The position numbers were made by a program, and so were the translations under genes. From assembly GCA_900618795.1 (NCBI GenBank), contig UYJD01000001.1:2178840-2242839 (forward strand): a DNA stretch of 64,000 nucleotides, in the 5' to 3' direction. This document shows positions 46,801 through 57,175 of the stretch, piece by piece. Numbering within the stretch: the first letter of the stretch is position 1; each line of letters begins with the position of its first letter. Below the pieces are notes generated by a model that worked only from the letters and a program-made list of their open reading frames with translations, was not told where the DNA came from and searched no databases. The DNA is from Cyanodermella asteris. Taxonomy: Eukaryota > Ascomycota > Lecanoromycetes > Ostropales > Stictidaceae.

Positions 46801-49800
46801 CGCTGTCGAGTTTGAGATACTTGTAGTTGGCAGCATTGTCAAGCGCACTCTGGAGAACCGCCGGCACCTCATCAGAGAGATCACCAATTGTAAAATCCAT
46901 GTTGTTGTTGCCGCTGGCCACAGGAAACATCTCCAGCGATGCCGTAGAAGATAGCTGCAACACATTCAGTCCGGAAGACTTGAACGAAAAGAGCTTAAGA
47001 AGTTCCTCGCCCGCCCTGAGACTGGTTTTGCCAGAACCCAGTAGTGCGACATCCTCTTTCCAGACAGAGGCCATATAAGGCTCGCTCTTGAGGGGTTCCA
47101 GAGCTGACTGTGGTCGCGCGGCCTCATATGCGACTGTGCGCATACCACTGATGTCCATAAGCAACTCGCCATCGTCGCTCAGGAGCTGACATCCGCTGTG
47201 GAAGGAACGATGACCACGCGCTCCCGTCCAGGCGTAGGCGTGGCCTTTCGAGGCATCAAGCTGTGCTTGAGTGGGTGGGAATATGGCGACTTCATCAACT
47301 TGAATTGGCACAGCACCACATGTCATGCGATTCAGCTCCCCGGCGTAGATTGAGACGATGATGAGCTGGAGACACGAGTCAACACAGCCGGGGTGCAGAA
47401 CATGGCGAGATTCTCCCTCCATGCTGCCCGCTTCCTGCTTGACAATGGTATCCGCGGCAGCCTCGTACGTCTTTCCGTTGAATCGGATGTTGTCCATATC
47501 CTGGAAGCCGGGGCCGTAGTCGAAACCTACCTCGCGAAGTCCTTGGTTCCATGACTTACCGCTGGCTCTCTGAGGGAATGCCGGAGGTGTGCGGCCAGTC
47601 TCACCCTTTGAACGTCCATTCGCTCGAACAGAACCAGTGCAATGTTCTTTCCACGCGTTCTCGCTCGAATCAAAACTGGTGACATTGAAGTCCCACCAGA
47701 TAGACTTTTCCTCGTGCTCACTGAAGATCGAGGGACGCATGCTCAACATGGTCTCGATACCATCGTCTGTGTCAGGTGTGACCAAGGCCTTCTTGATTGA
47801 GATGTCGCGAAGAATGAATGACTCCGCCGGCTGGGGGTCTGGGCTGGACTCCTCTAGCTGCCGAATTGCCTCAATGGCCATTGAAAAGTAGCCAGCAGCA
47901 GGGAACACTGCCTCATTGCCGAGGGAGTGAGAGTTGAGCCATGGAACATCTCGAATGCGCAGCATGTTGCGCCAAATCGGTTCAAACTTGGATCCGCCAG
48001 GAATTCGTGCTCCAAGAAGATCATGGCGTGGGTACTTGGGCTGCCTATGTTCGGCGGAATGTCTGGACTCAGCCCAAAGCGTCTTGGCATAGTTCCACTG
48101 GTAGTTGGGCAGGTCGACTATGATCGAGCCGCTGCGGAGGTTGAGCTTTCCTGAAGGGAATATCTCCTCAATGGCGGTGACGCGGGTCAAGTCAAGATTG
48201 TATCCCTTGAGGAATAAAGAGCCTGCCGTGCTGAGCAAATTCTCTGCAGATGACTGGTTTCTAACCAGTGTAGGCACATATGCGAGCTTTTCGAACTTAT
48301 TGGCGGCGCAGATTTGGCGAACAGGGCCCGAGAAAGATGAATGAGGACCTATCTCGATGAGAAGATTGACGCCCAAAGACGAATGGTGGCCGATCGTCTC
48401 GACGGCCTCTGTGAATAACACTGGGCTTGTCAAGTTGGCTGACCAGTAAGTCTCATCCAAGGAAGCATCCGGGCCAAGCGGCTTGTTCGTCACCGAGCTG
48501 ATCATCACACACTTGGGTCGAGATGGAATATCAGAAGCGAAAAAATCCGCTGCTTTGCGCATCAGGTTCTCGTACTCGCCAGAAACTGCGAGCATATGAG
48601 GTGAATGGTAAGCCTTGCCGCCAGTATTCACCAATCGTGCAAACACCTTCTCGGCGTCCAGAGACTCTTTGATCTTCTGAAGCGCATCGTTGTCCCCAGA
48701 AAGTGTCACGAGAGAGTTTGAGTTGTGACAGGCAACGCAGACTTCGCTTTCGTAGCCCTTGAGATAGACCGCAACTTGTTCAGGGCTCAGACCCACGGCC
48801 ATCATAGCACCATTGGCATTGGCCTTGCTGACCACTTTGCCACGATAGTATGCAGCGATGATGGCATGGCTGGCGGAGATTATTCCCGCAGCATATGTGG
48901 CTGCGATTTCTCCAGAAGAATGACCGGCTGTGACTGTGGGGGTCACACCCCACTGACCTAGGATATCCACGAGGGCGACTTGTACTGCTGTACACAGGGG
49001 CTGAGAAAACTCGGCCTCGCCAACTCTGGAGGACGCAGCTTCTTCAAGGAGAAGGTCCTCAATTGTCCAATCAGGAGCATCTGGCAGGTCTCCGAGAATG
49101 AAATCTAGGCGTCGAATAGTGCCCATAAAGCTGGGGTAGTATTTCATGAGCTCAGCGCCCATGCGCGGCCATTGGCTGCCCTGACCAGTAAATAAGAAGC
49201 CAGGAACTGGCGCAGCACCCTTCGCCTCTCCAAAGTGAATGCTTGTTTGATTGCTCTCGAACAGGTCAGAAATTGTCTCGCAGTTGGCGATGGCGAAGGC
49301 CCTGTGGTCTAATTTCGAACGGTGATTCGCCAGAGTATGGGACAGATCGTGCAGGTCAAAGTTGCTGACAACCTTTGATAGAGCAATGTTGTTACGCTTG
49401 AGAGTGGGGGCATCATGGGCCGAAAACAAAAGCAGGTGTGGACGCTTTCGAGCGAATCCGCCCCGGGTCTTGGGCTTAGACTTGCGGAAATGGTATCCAG
49501 GGACCAACGACTCCACTGCTTCACAAATGATATGGCCGTTGGTACCGCCGTATCCGAAGCTGTTAACACTCACTCGCTTGACGGGCAGATGCTTGGGGAA
49601 AGGCATTGCCTGCGTGACCGGCTTGATCTTCCATTCGTCCCATTTGATGTTCGGATTTGGCGTGTTCAACTTGTAGATTGGTGGAATGATACCCTTTTCT
49701 ACCGTCAAGCACGCTTTGATCACAGCTGAGAGACCGCTTGCCGCCTCGCTGTGGCCAATGTTGGTCTTCACGGCGCCGATGTTGAGGGGCTCTTCACTCG

Positions 49801-51383
49801 AAGAGCGGTTGTCGTTCATCGCCAGTGAAACAGCATTGCACTCAATGGGATCTCCCACTGGAGTACCGGTGCCGTGGATCTCGAAATAGCCCTTGAAAGA
49901 TGTCAGCATAGGCGCAATGTTTTTATTACGAAAGGCTCCCATTTCTTTCTTTCTTTTCCCTTTTGAAGACTGACGCGCTGGTTAAGGAGGCCATAACGCG
50001 GCATGTACACCGACTGCTGTGGAAACAAACGGTAGAACACTGGGTCTCCGGAGTACAGGCGAAACAGTGTCATCGCGGCGATCTGATCTCGCTTAGAGAA
50101 TACACCGACAGGGACGAATGAGATCCGCTGTGGCCCAGCATGTACTGGTGTTGAGTCTTCGAAAAAAAGAAAAAAAGGAGGGGCCTTTACAGAACAGGAA
50201 AACTTACAGTCAATTTCGGATCGAGGTTGCCCCCGCGTATGTATGCATGTCGAATGACTTCCTCTTGGCCCTCGCGGTTAGGGTAGGTGATTCCAACTGA
50301 AGGCACTTTGCCGTTGCTGTTAACTGCAGAAGATCTGAGACAGGCCCTGATGGGATCGCCATCGCGAAGAGCATCGCTCAAGCGTTTGAGGTAAACTGCA
50401 CCCACGCCATCTGCGCGACCGTAACCATCGGCGCAGGCATCGAAGGTGTGGCATTCGCTAGTATCTGAGAGCACACCAAGTTTGGCAGTGTTCATGTGCT
50501 GATCGACTGTGAGCACGAGATTTGTGCCGCCGACAATTGCGCCTTCGCATTCGCCGTTTCTCAAAGCGTTGCAGGCATTGTGCATGGCGTATACTGAAGA
50601 GGAACAGGCCGTGTTGACGGTAATACTGGGACCGGAGAGGTTGAACACGTGGTTAATGCGGTTACTGAGAATGCCTGGATCGACACCAGTCGCTGGTCGA
50701 GACGTTAGTCAATGGCAAAAGGCCGATGAGCAACTGGACCAACCTGCGTAAGAGTGTCGAAAATCGGGCTCCTTGAAAGACATTTGCTGGTAATCAGCGG
50801 TAAAACTGCCAATAAAAGATGCGGCCTTGGTGCCAGAGATCTTCTCAAGAGGCGTGCCTGATGATTCGAGGGTCTCATACACCACCTCTAAAAGTTTCCT
50901 TTGTTGAGGATCCAGCCACAGTGCCTCAATCGGGGAGATGTTGAAGAGGCCTGGATCGAATTCCTTTAGAGTGGAATCTAGAAAGTAGCCCCCTAGAACG
51001 TTGAAGGACCCGGGACGTTCGTTGTTGGGGTGGTAATGAGCGTCAATATTAAACCTTGATTCTGGGACCTTGGGAGTGCGGCCGGTTCGGTGCTCCATCA
51101 TAAGATCCCAGAGCCCCTCTGGCGAGGAGACATCGCCAGGCAAGCGACAGCCCTTAGTCAAGTCAGTGTCTGAGTAACAAAAACCCTTTACCGAGTGAAG
51201 TTGACGATGACCTACCATGCCGATCACTGCAATCGGCTCTAGCTGCTCTGAAAGCGGCTTCTCGCTGGAGCCTGGAAAACCACGAGCAGCATAGTCCTCG
51301 TCGGAAACGATCGACCAATATTTCTGACTCTGCTCGACGCCCTGGTCAGAGCCAGAGCTACTCGTGTCGTGTATGAAAGGCAT
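43823..51383 (-). CDS. Highly reducing type I polyketide synthase
   Basis: Four exons (51383-51216, 51152-50744, 50692-50208, 49891-43823) give 2376 residues. It should build a reduced polyketide chain from acyl and malonyl units. Domains in order: KS (about 48-480; Cys222 in TACSSS, His360 in HGTGT, His401 in KTNIGHSE); AT (about 587-895; Ser679 in GHSSGE); DH (about 976-1270; His near 1009 in NSHSLGNEAVFPAAGY, Asp near 1192 in HPGCVDS); a short degenerate methyltransferase-like region (about 1300-1430; FDLVIAEDRAL, LLKPEGRLILI, no glycine-rich SAM motif); ER (about 1655-1982; NADPH loop ATGSAGLAAI); KR (about 2002-2219; GCLGGLGR, catalytic Ser/Tyr in TSSTSG and QTNYAAANAF); ACP with Ser2327 in LDSM. 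No C-terminal thioesterase, so release must be in trans or spontaneous. Intron 3 is 316 nt, far longer than the other two (63 and 51). Confidence 0.95.
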
Positions 51384-52230
51384 TTTGGTGAATACGAAGG
51401 ACTGGTACGAAAATGATCGTGTAGACAGCCAAGAGGCTGATCGAGATGGCTAGAAACAGTGAAATCTTCGAGTACAAGACTTCAGATATGAGTTATACAT
51501 CAGCAATCTTGGGCAAGAACTCAGAGGGGTTGATGATAAGCTTTCCGACCAATCAGATTCTTCACTTGAGCTGAAGGACCTAGAGCCCTGTTCCCTCGGC
51601 CATGGCCGCCAGCCATGGCATTGGTGTTTGTGAGCTGAAACAAACCCGGCATGATTGACCGTGTTTCCACGTCAAGCCGCCAGTCCTGGAGATTGGTGGA
51701 AGATAGGACGAGACGGCTGTCCGCGAAAGCGATCGGGTGGCGCACTGGCCTCGGTCTTGTCCTGAGCCGAGTCTTCGGAGGGTTGCAACAACGACGGGGG
51801 AAGGCCGCCATCGATGCCGCTTAGCGCAAGACCGAAGGCATATTTTAGAATGACGGGGTTCCTCGCGCAGGAACGCCACGCGAGCTGACATCGGTGAAAG
51901 CTTCCGTCTCACGGCCTGGGCTCGGATAAGACACAACGCGACGAGCGGCACCGATAAGCTATGGCCATGCTGATGGCAGCGCGTAGGTCGGCCCGTTTGA
52001 GCTGTTGGCTCAGGAAATGCATCCATCAACTTCAGTGCAGGTCAAATCTGGGGGACATGCGCAGGTTCTTATTATCAAGCGGCCATGCCTTAAAATGATG
52101 CAAATGGTTTCACCTTTTCATACATGCTCGGGCTATGAATATTTCCGAATTCTTGAAGCGGATTCTCAGCTGGCTACAAAGCTTTGTGTATCAGGCGAAC
52201 GACATAACTCAAAAATCAACATATGCAAAG
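51384..52230. promoter_or_regulatory. Divergent promoter region, PKS / DUF3237 gene
   Basis: An 847-bp region between the start codons of two divergent cluster genes. It contains TCGG-N12-CCGA at 51751-51770, an inverted CGG pair of the sort bound by Zn2Cys6 dimers. That it is a target of the regulator at 61.7 kb is speculation. Open frames on either strand look random. Confidence 0.4.
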
Positions 52231-52938
52231 ATGGGTGACGATGCGACTCACGTAACGGGCAAGACCGGCTTCGCTTCCCTGAAGCCGAGCTTCGTCATGA
52301 AGGTCAACGTAGGAGACGCAAGCCCGATTGGCGAGGTGTCCAACGGGTCAAACCATTATCACTTTGCAAGTGCCCTCACGAACCCTTCGATGGTGTGCAA
52401 CGTGCTGACTGGAATGCCAGGCAACCAACAGTGGCACCATCAAATCTATTCCTGGAAGCGGCCTGGACTTGGACTTCCAGATCGTTTTTGGAGGCGACTG
52501 GTTGTATTTTGATGCGGACAAGGGCCGCGCTCGCGTCAACCTTCGCGGTATTGCCCAGTGAGCTGTGATCTGCCGCCAGCCGACCACCAATGTGCTGACC
52601 CGAGCCCAGGGACGCCGAGGGTGTACCGATCTCTTTCTCTTATGTAGGCATTGCCTTGATGAATGAGGGAACTGGGAAGATCTTTTCCTATTCGCCAGAG
52701 GCCAAGACGATTCCATTCGGATCCAGCAGTGAGTGATCAAGTCCCCGTAATCGAGCTCTTACTGATGCCACCAGCCACCATCCACACTTTCGAAAGCGGT
52801 CATCCCAAGTACAAGTTCCTTGAGAACAAAACCTGGGCTGGCAACGGTCGATTTGTAGTTCACCCCGAGGGCATGCTCAAGAGGCTGACCGTCGAAAGCC
52901 GGGTTTCTGAGCTGGTTCCATCGACAGACATGGACTGA
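52231..52938 (+). CDS. DUF3237 family protein
   Basis: Four exons are proposed: 52231-52365, 52421-52557, 52610-52728 and 52775-52938, giving 184 residues. Introns 2 and 3 (52 and 46 nt) are ordinary GT-AG. Intron 1 fits best as a GC-AG intron (donor GCAAGT at 52366), the only option found that keeps phase and gives a family-like junction; a GT donor at 52348 (acceptor 52426) is the alternative, with a shorter loop. The fold reads as DUF3237 (small beta-barrel): LKPSFVMKVNVGDASPIGE, then SGTIKSIPGSGLDLDF, GGDWLYFDADKGRARVNLRGIA, SFSYVGIALMNEG, and FLENKTWAGNGRF near the end. No catalytic assignment is known to me. The position, divergent from the PKS, suggests a role in polyketide tailoring. 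An upstream exon cannot be ruled out. Confidence 0.7.
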
Positions 52939-53959
52939 GGCGGCTGACCGTGTAAGGTCAATTGTTGTCGTCCGGCCGGGGGGCCTGCATGAGTTCAAAG
53001 ATAAGACTGGTGTGTCACCTGGCTAAATCGCATCCTCGACGTGGTGAGTGCAAGTCCAATGTACATAGACATCTCGAATGCATGATCTGTGTTGCAAAGC
53101 CAATCGTCTTCGTAAGCCGGGCGCGAATATGCTGCTCGTAGACTCCAGGATTCAATGCAAGTACAGCCAGTACAATACAGCCATCTCATCTTGGTGTCGT
53201 TTGAAATGAAAACGAGGCGACGGATACATGAGGCGCTGTTCAGAGCGAGATCAGCCGACCAAGGCGGGCTGACAGAAGTCGTTGCGGGTGTTCTGCGATG
53301 AGTAGTCTACCTTAATCCTTCCGCCTATACGTACTCTCAGCGCTGCCCATACAAGTACTTGTGGAGGTAACTCCCTAGCTCAGTGTCGGGCGACATCCCA
53401 GATACTGCTAGAAGTACTCGTGAGCATGTTGATCGAAGGATTTACTCCACGAGTCAACTACGAGCGGCGCTGTTGGAAGGCGCGGTGGCAAGTATCACGT
53501 GATGCTGTTTATATAGTTACTCCTTTCTCTGCTAGTTTACCTCATAATCCACCACCATTCTGTTGAGCGATACCGTGAGAGGTCCGTTGGCCCTGTGAGG
53601 CAACGTTGTTGTTAATTCTTTGTGTGCTGTGTTGAACCGAAAAGGGCCTACCGCGAGAGGGGCTTTCTCGTGGTCCGAGGCAACAGCGCCCTCGACGAGA
53701 GCTTTTTCGCACGCAACACGACCTCTGGGCGTGACAGGTCGACAATTGTCTGTGTCCGGTTGGCCGTCGCCATCGTTCAGTCTGGATCTACAACCAACAG
53801 CCAACTTTTCAATCGAGGGAGCTCCTTCAAGCTAGTTCGCTAATGTTTTCCACATTGTAGATACATCTCTTCGTCGTTTTGTGCAGCAGGATTGTCTTGG
53901 GTACATTCTGTATCAAATTGGAAATCTCGGCTCATGTCCTTCGCTGCGCGATATTCTGG
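52939..53959. other. Intergenic, no gene supported
   Basis: About 1 kb between the convergent DUF3237 and DUF2306 genes. Short overlapping frames on both strands at 53532-53843 look random. It contains CCAAGGCGGGCTGAC at 53259-53273, which recurs exactly at 55487-55501. Confidence 0.45.
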
Positions 53960-55066
53960 CTATGCGACCTTTTTGCTTTGTTCGAGAATACCTCCTGGGT
54001 TTTGGACTTGCAATGACTGATCGGCTGAGAGTTGGTCCTTGTTCTTACTCTTCGACTCGAAGTAGATCTCAAGGGCGACTGCATGCAAACAAAGGCAAAG
54101 CCAGAGCTAAGGTCGTTGTCAGTATTTTTCGGATTCTCTTTTCAATAAAGTCAGAAAGAAAACCCATCACTTACACCCATGCCGAAAGTCAGGTCCAAGG
54201 CCGCTCCGACCTGGTCAGGCCTCGAAAGATCAAACTTGCCCTTAACAGCGACCCACTTCTCTTCCGTCGAGTTGACATTACCACACTCTGGATACAGCTC
54301 GGGCACGGGCCTCATGCTCCCGTCGCTGAAAGTTGTTTTCCCTTGGCGCTGGATGAAGTCAAGTTCATGGCAAGGCTTCACGAAGAAGTAGTTGTCCATG
54401 GCCGAGAGCGATATGACTGCTATCGGCATGACGACTCGCGTAGACACAATACAGCCCATCCAGATCATCGCTCTCATCGCCCACATGCGATGCTGGTCGA
54501 TCCTGTGCAGTTTGGCATTGCGCCATGCTTGGTACATCGCGATCTGGCTTCCCACAGCAAGGGTAACGACCGCGCTCTGAACAGCAATGTCTCCACCGAA
54601 TGAGCGCCGCATGACGACGAGAGCGGTTGCATTGCCGATACTCATCAGAGCTATGACGGTATAGCCGTTGATGCGATGAAGACTTAGGGCCTTTGCTCTC
54701 AATTTTGGAATGAATTGTGGGAGCATCAAAATGCCAGCTGGAATTGTGGCGAAAAGATGAATGCGAATTGCCGCCCTGTACAGGCCTTCTCTGAAATAGA
54801 ACCAGTCGCCTGGAGACACGTTTCTGGAAAAGGTCTCGACGTTGAAATAGGTCATTCTGGTCCCACAGAAATACAGCATTGCGAGGCTCAGACCGATGAC
54901 TGGCAATAGCTGTTAGTCGTTGCCCTCTTTCGCGGCTAGATTCTATTGCTCGGAGGTTTTCTACCAACGTACAGAATTTGGCGTTTACGACATCTTTGAA
55001 CCCGAGCGTCTGGGCTACAGAGCTCCACCGCTTGGGCGAAGTCGCCATTGTTTGCTTTGCGTTCAT
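53960..55066 (-). CDS. DUF2306 polytopic membrane protein
   Basis: Three exons, 55066-54973, 54899-54175 and 54106-53960, give 321 residues. The second intron (68 nt, GTAAGT donor) is needed to reach the family-like C-terminus LWLCLCLHAVALEIYF; without splicing the frame stops a few codons later. Several hydrophobic segments alternate with short loops: FIGLSLAMLYF, IHLFATIPAGILMLPQF, GYTVIALMSIGNATAL, AVVTLAVGSQIAMY and WMGCIVSTRVVMPIAVI. HRINGY and HRIDQHRMWAMRAMIW carry conserved His/Arg residues typical of DUF2306 and reminiscent of heme-binding or redox membrane proteins, but no enzymatic role is established. An internal ATG at 55048 is an alternative start. Its place in the cluster suggests a membrane step, inferred only from context. 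Confidence 0.8.
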
Positions 55067-55749
55067 TCTGAGGTTCAGAGCTGTTGAATCCCGATTAAGG
55101 ATGGGGGTGTGGTCGAAAGTGTACAGACGGTGTTCTGCTGGGTTGGACGAGCATGAAGCTTGTCAGAGCACCACAGCCCAGCCTTCAAAGCAATCATCGT
55201 ATGTGTTTGTTGTCTATTGCAGCCATGGCAGGAGCTGTTAACAGGCAATTCCCCGTCCGCAGCGCTGAGTCCGAGTTGTCAGCGGAGACGCAGCGGGACC
55301 GCAGCGGCACTGTGCCGCAGTCCAAGCAAAGACTCGACTTGTCATAATCATGACCGGTGTCTTGGGCCGTTCGGTATCGCTGTTGACGCGATGAATATGC
55401 GCTGACTGCTGATGATGGTCAGCGCTAATCTTCATGGCTCGGGACTTATGGCCGACGCCAATGTAAGCCGCTCAGCCACATGCCGCCCAAGGCGGGCTGA
55501 CTCTCATCTGCAACGAATTGTCACCTCCGCCTCTCCGAACCAGCCCTCGGGCCTGTCTCTATGGCTTCGGATGGCACAGCTGCATCAATGCGCTGACCGA
55601 GATGGAGATGACGAGGGCACTTTTCAAAGAGAAAAAAAAAGAAAGGGCGGGGAAATATTTGGGTATCTTGAGCTGGAATGAGCGTTCTTGCACATTCCAC
55701 CAAGACCTGAACGCTCAGTATCGACGTCTCGTTGCCAGCAACCTGCACC
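55067..55749. promoter_or_regulatory. Divergent promoter region, DUF2306 / SRPBCC-like gene
   Basis: A 683-bp spacer between divergent cluster genes. It holds the second copy of CCAAGGCGGGCTGAC (55487-55501), whose left part forms an inverted repeat CCGCC-CAA-GGCGG (55483-55495). Confidence 0.4.
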
Positions 55750-56631
55750 ATGATTCTCCCAATTACTCCCCAGCAGCTCATTCTTGCCAATCTCGCGCTG
55801 TCGCCCCCTCCGGCAGTTCCTGCAGACGCGCTGCCCGAATGTTCCATCTTCTCGGCCCATCCCTGCGCATGCCCAGCTGGAACGGAGCTGGTAACAAGCA
55901 CGACGTACGCGCAGATGGGCGCCAACGCGAAGGTGATCAAGGAGATTGTGAATGACTGTAAGCGGCCTCCCAGACCTCCCCCCCGAAAATGCCATGATTC
56001 AGTCGACTGACGTTTGCAATCTCAAAGACTGGGATCTCAGCTGGGTCGGAAGCACCATCAAGGAGACTCGAGGATGCCCCAACAAATTGGGCTCGGTCCG
56101 CTTCCTGGACGTCCCCACGAAGCAAGGAGTCTACGAGTGGCACGAGGAGCTCGTCAAGAAGCAGTCGCGCGGCGACGGATCCGTCTTCTTCGAGTACCAA
56201 GTGAAGAACGGTACGCTTCTCTGCCCCCCCCCCCCCCCAGTGAACAATCGATCGATCCCCCCCCCATGAGTCGCGGCAGCTAAAGCATCATCCCAGTGCC
56301 CATTGAGTACCACGGCAAGAACGGCAGCTTCGCGTTCGACGCCATCTCGTTCAAGTCCGAAGCAGTCTCAGAGGTCCAAACGAACGTGTCGTGGCACGTG
56401 CGTGCCTGCCACACCGACGGCCTGCAGGGCTTCCCGGAGTTCCACCAGATCGTGCTCGGGCTGATGCAGAAGGGCCTGAAGGAAGCGGGCCACACCAAAG
56501 GCCCGTACGTCTCTCCTTGGTGCGAGACCGGCGAGAATGTGACGAGTTGGACGAACTCGCTCGACCCGGCGCTGGGCGGCTGGGACCAGCCTGATGAGCT
56601 CGAGCACGAACATTGCGGAGCGTATCAGTAG
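55750..56631 (+). CDS. SRPBCC/START-like small protein (candidate)
   Basis: Three exons (55750-55957, 56028-56210, 56297-56631) close in frame to 241 residues, starting at an ATG in a good context (CACCATG). The N-terminal 45 residues carry a Pro/Ala stretch and three close cysteines (CSIFSAHPCACPAG). From about residue 50 the pattern resembles the SRPBCC ligand-binding fold: a helix (NAKVIKEIVND), then WDLSWVGSTIKETRG, CPNKLGSVRFL, and alternating strands VFFEYQVKN-VPIEY and VQTNVSWHVRAC, ending with a long amphipathic helix (FHQIVLGLMQKGLKEA). Members of this superfamily bind hydrophobic ligands, and some act as polyketide or terpenoid cyclases, so a role on the PKS product is plausible. 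The fold assignment comes from pattern only. Intron 2 contains a C15 tract (56224-56238) and a C9 tract, so its length is uncertain. Confidence 0.6.
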
Positions 56632-57175
56632 CGGGAGAGTATGGTGGCTCTGAGGCGGCAGATGTTTTTCCCCTGTACAAGTAGCTGTATCAAGGGCTTT
56701 GGTTGTTAGTGTGGAAGAGCTTTCAGTTTCTTGCGTGTAACGTCAAGGTCCGGAACATGTTGATGACCTGCTTGGCAACGTCAGCGCTGTGGTAAGGACT
56801 GATTGCACAAGTTCACACACGGCAAAAGTCGCTTCAGATGTCTTACGACAACGCTGCGGCTGGGTGCTATTAGTCCATCACGGCGCCGGAGGGAGTCACT
56901 CAGCATATATGACCCGGAGTGGTATTATGCCCCGATATTGCAGAGGCCTGCGCATTCAGAAGACAGCGTGATCAGTTCAATCGACACAATGCGAGATTTT
57001 CTCTAAACGAAACCCATACGAGCCAACATGTTGCAGCTTCCCGGCCTTCCATTCTCCTCTGCCTGACTCCTTGTGCCCATCCAGGAGCACCCCCCTCGCA
57101 CACTAGTTATCATTGGCAGCTCGATACCCAGAAAGGTACACAGTACTTGGCCTCATCAGCCCACAAGAGGTCCAT
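56632..57175. other. 3' regions of two convergent genes
   Basis: About 540 bp between convergent stop codons. Small frames on the plus strand look random; no gene supported. Confidence 0.4.

Noticed and set aside
49892-49942. Start of the large PKS frame at 49942
   Set aside because: The frame lacks the KS N-terminus and active-site cysteine, which lie in three upstream exons; splicing at 49892 restores a complete KS.
51521-52029. Minus-strand frames between PKS and DUF3237
   Set aside because: Arg/Pro/Ser-rich, no domain; best explained as promoter sequence.
53532-53843. Overlapping short frames on both strands between cluster genes
   Set aside because: No similarity between frames and known families; the span is too short and symmetrical to choose a strand.
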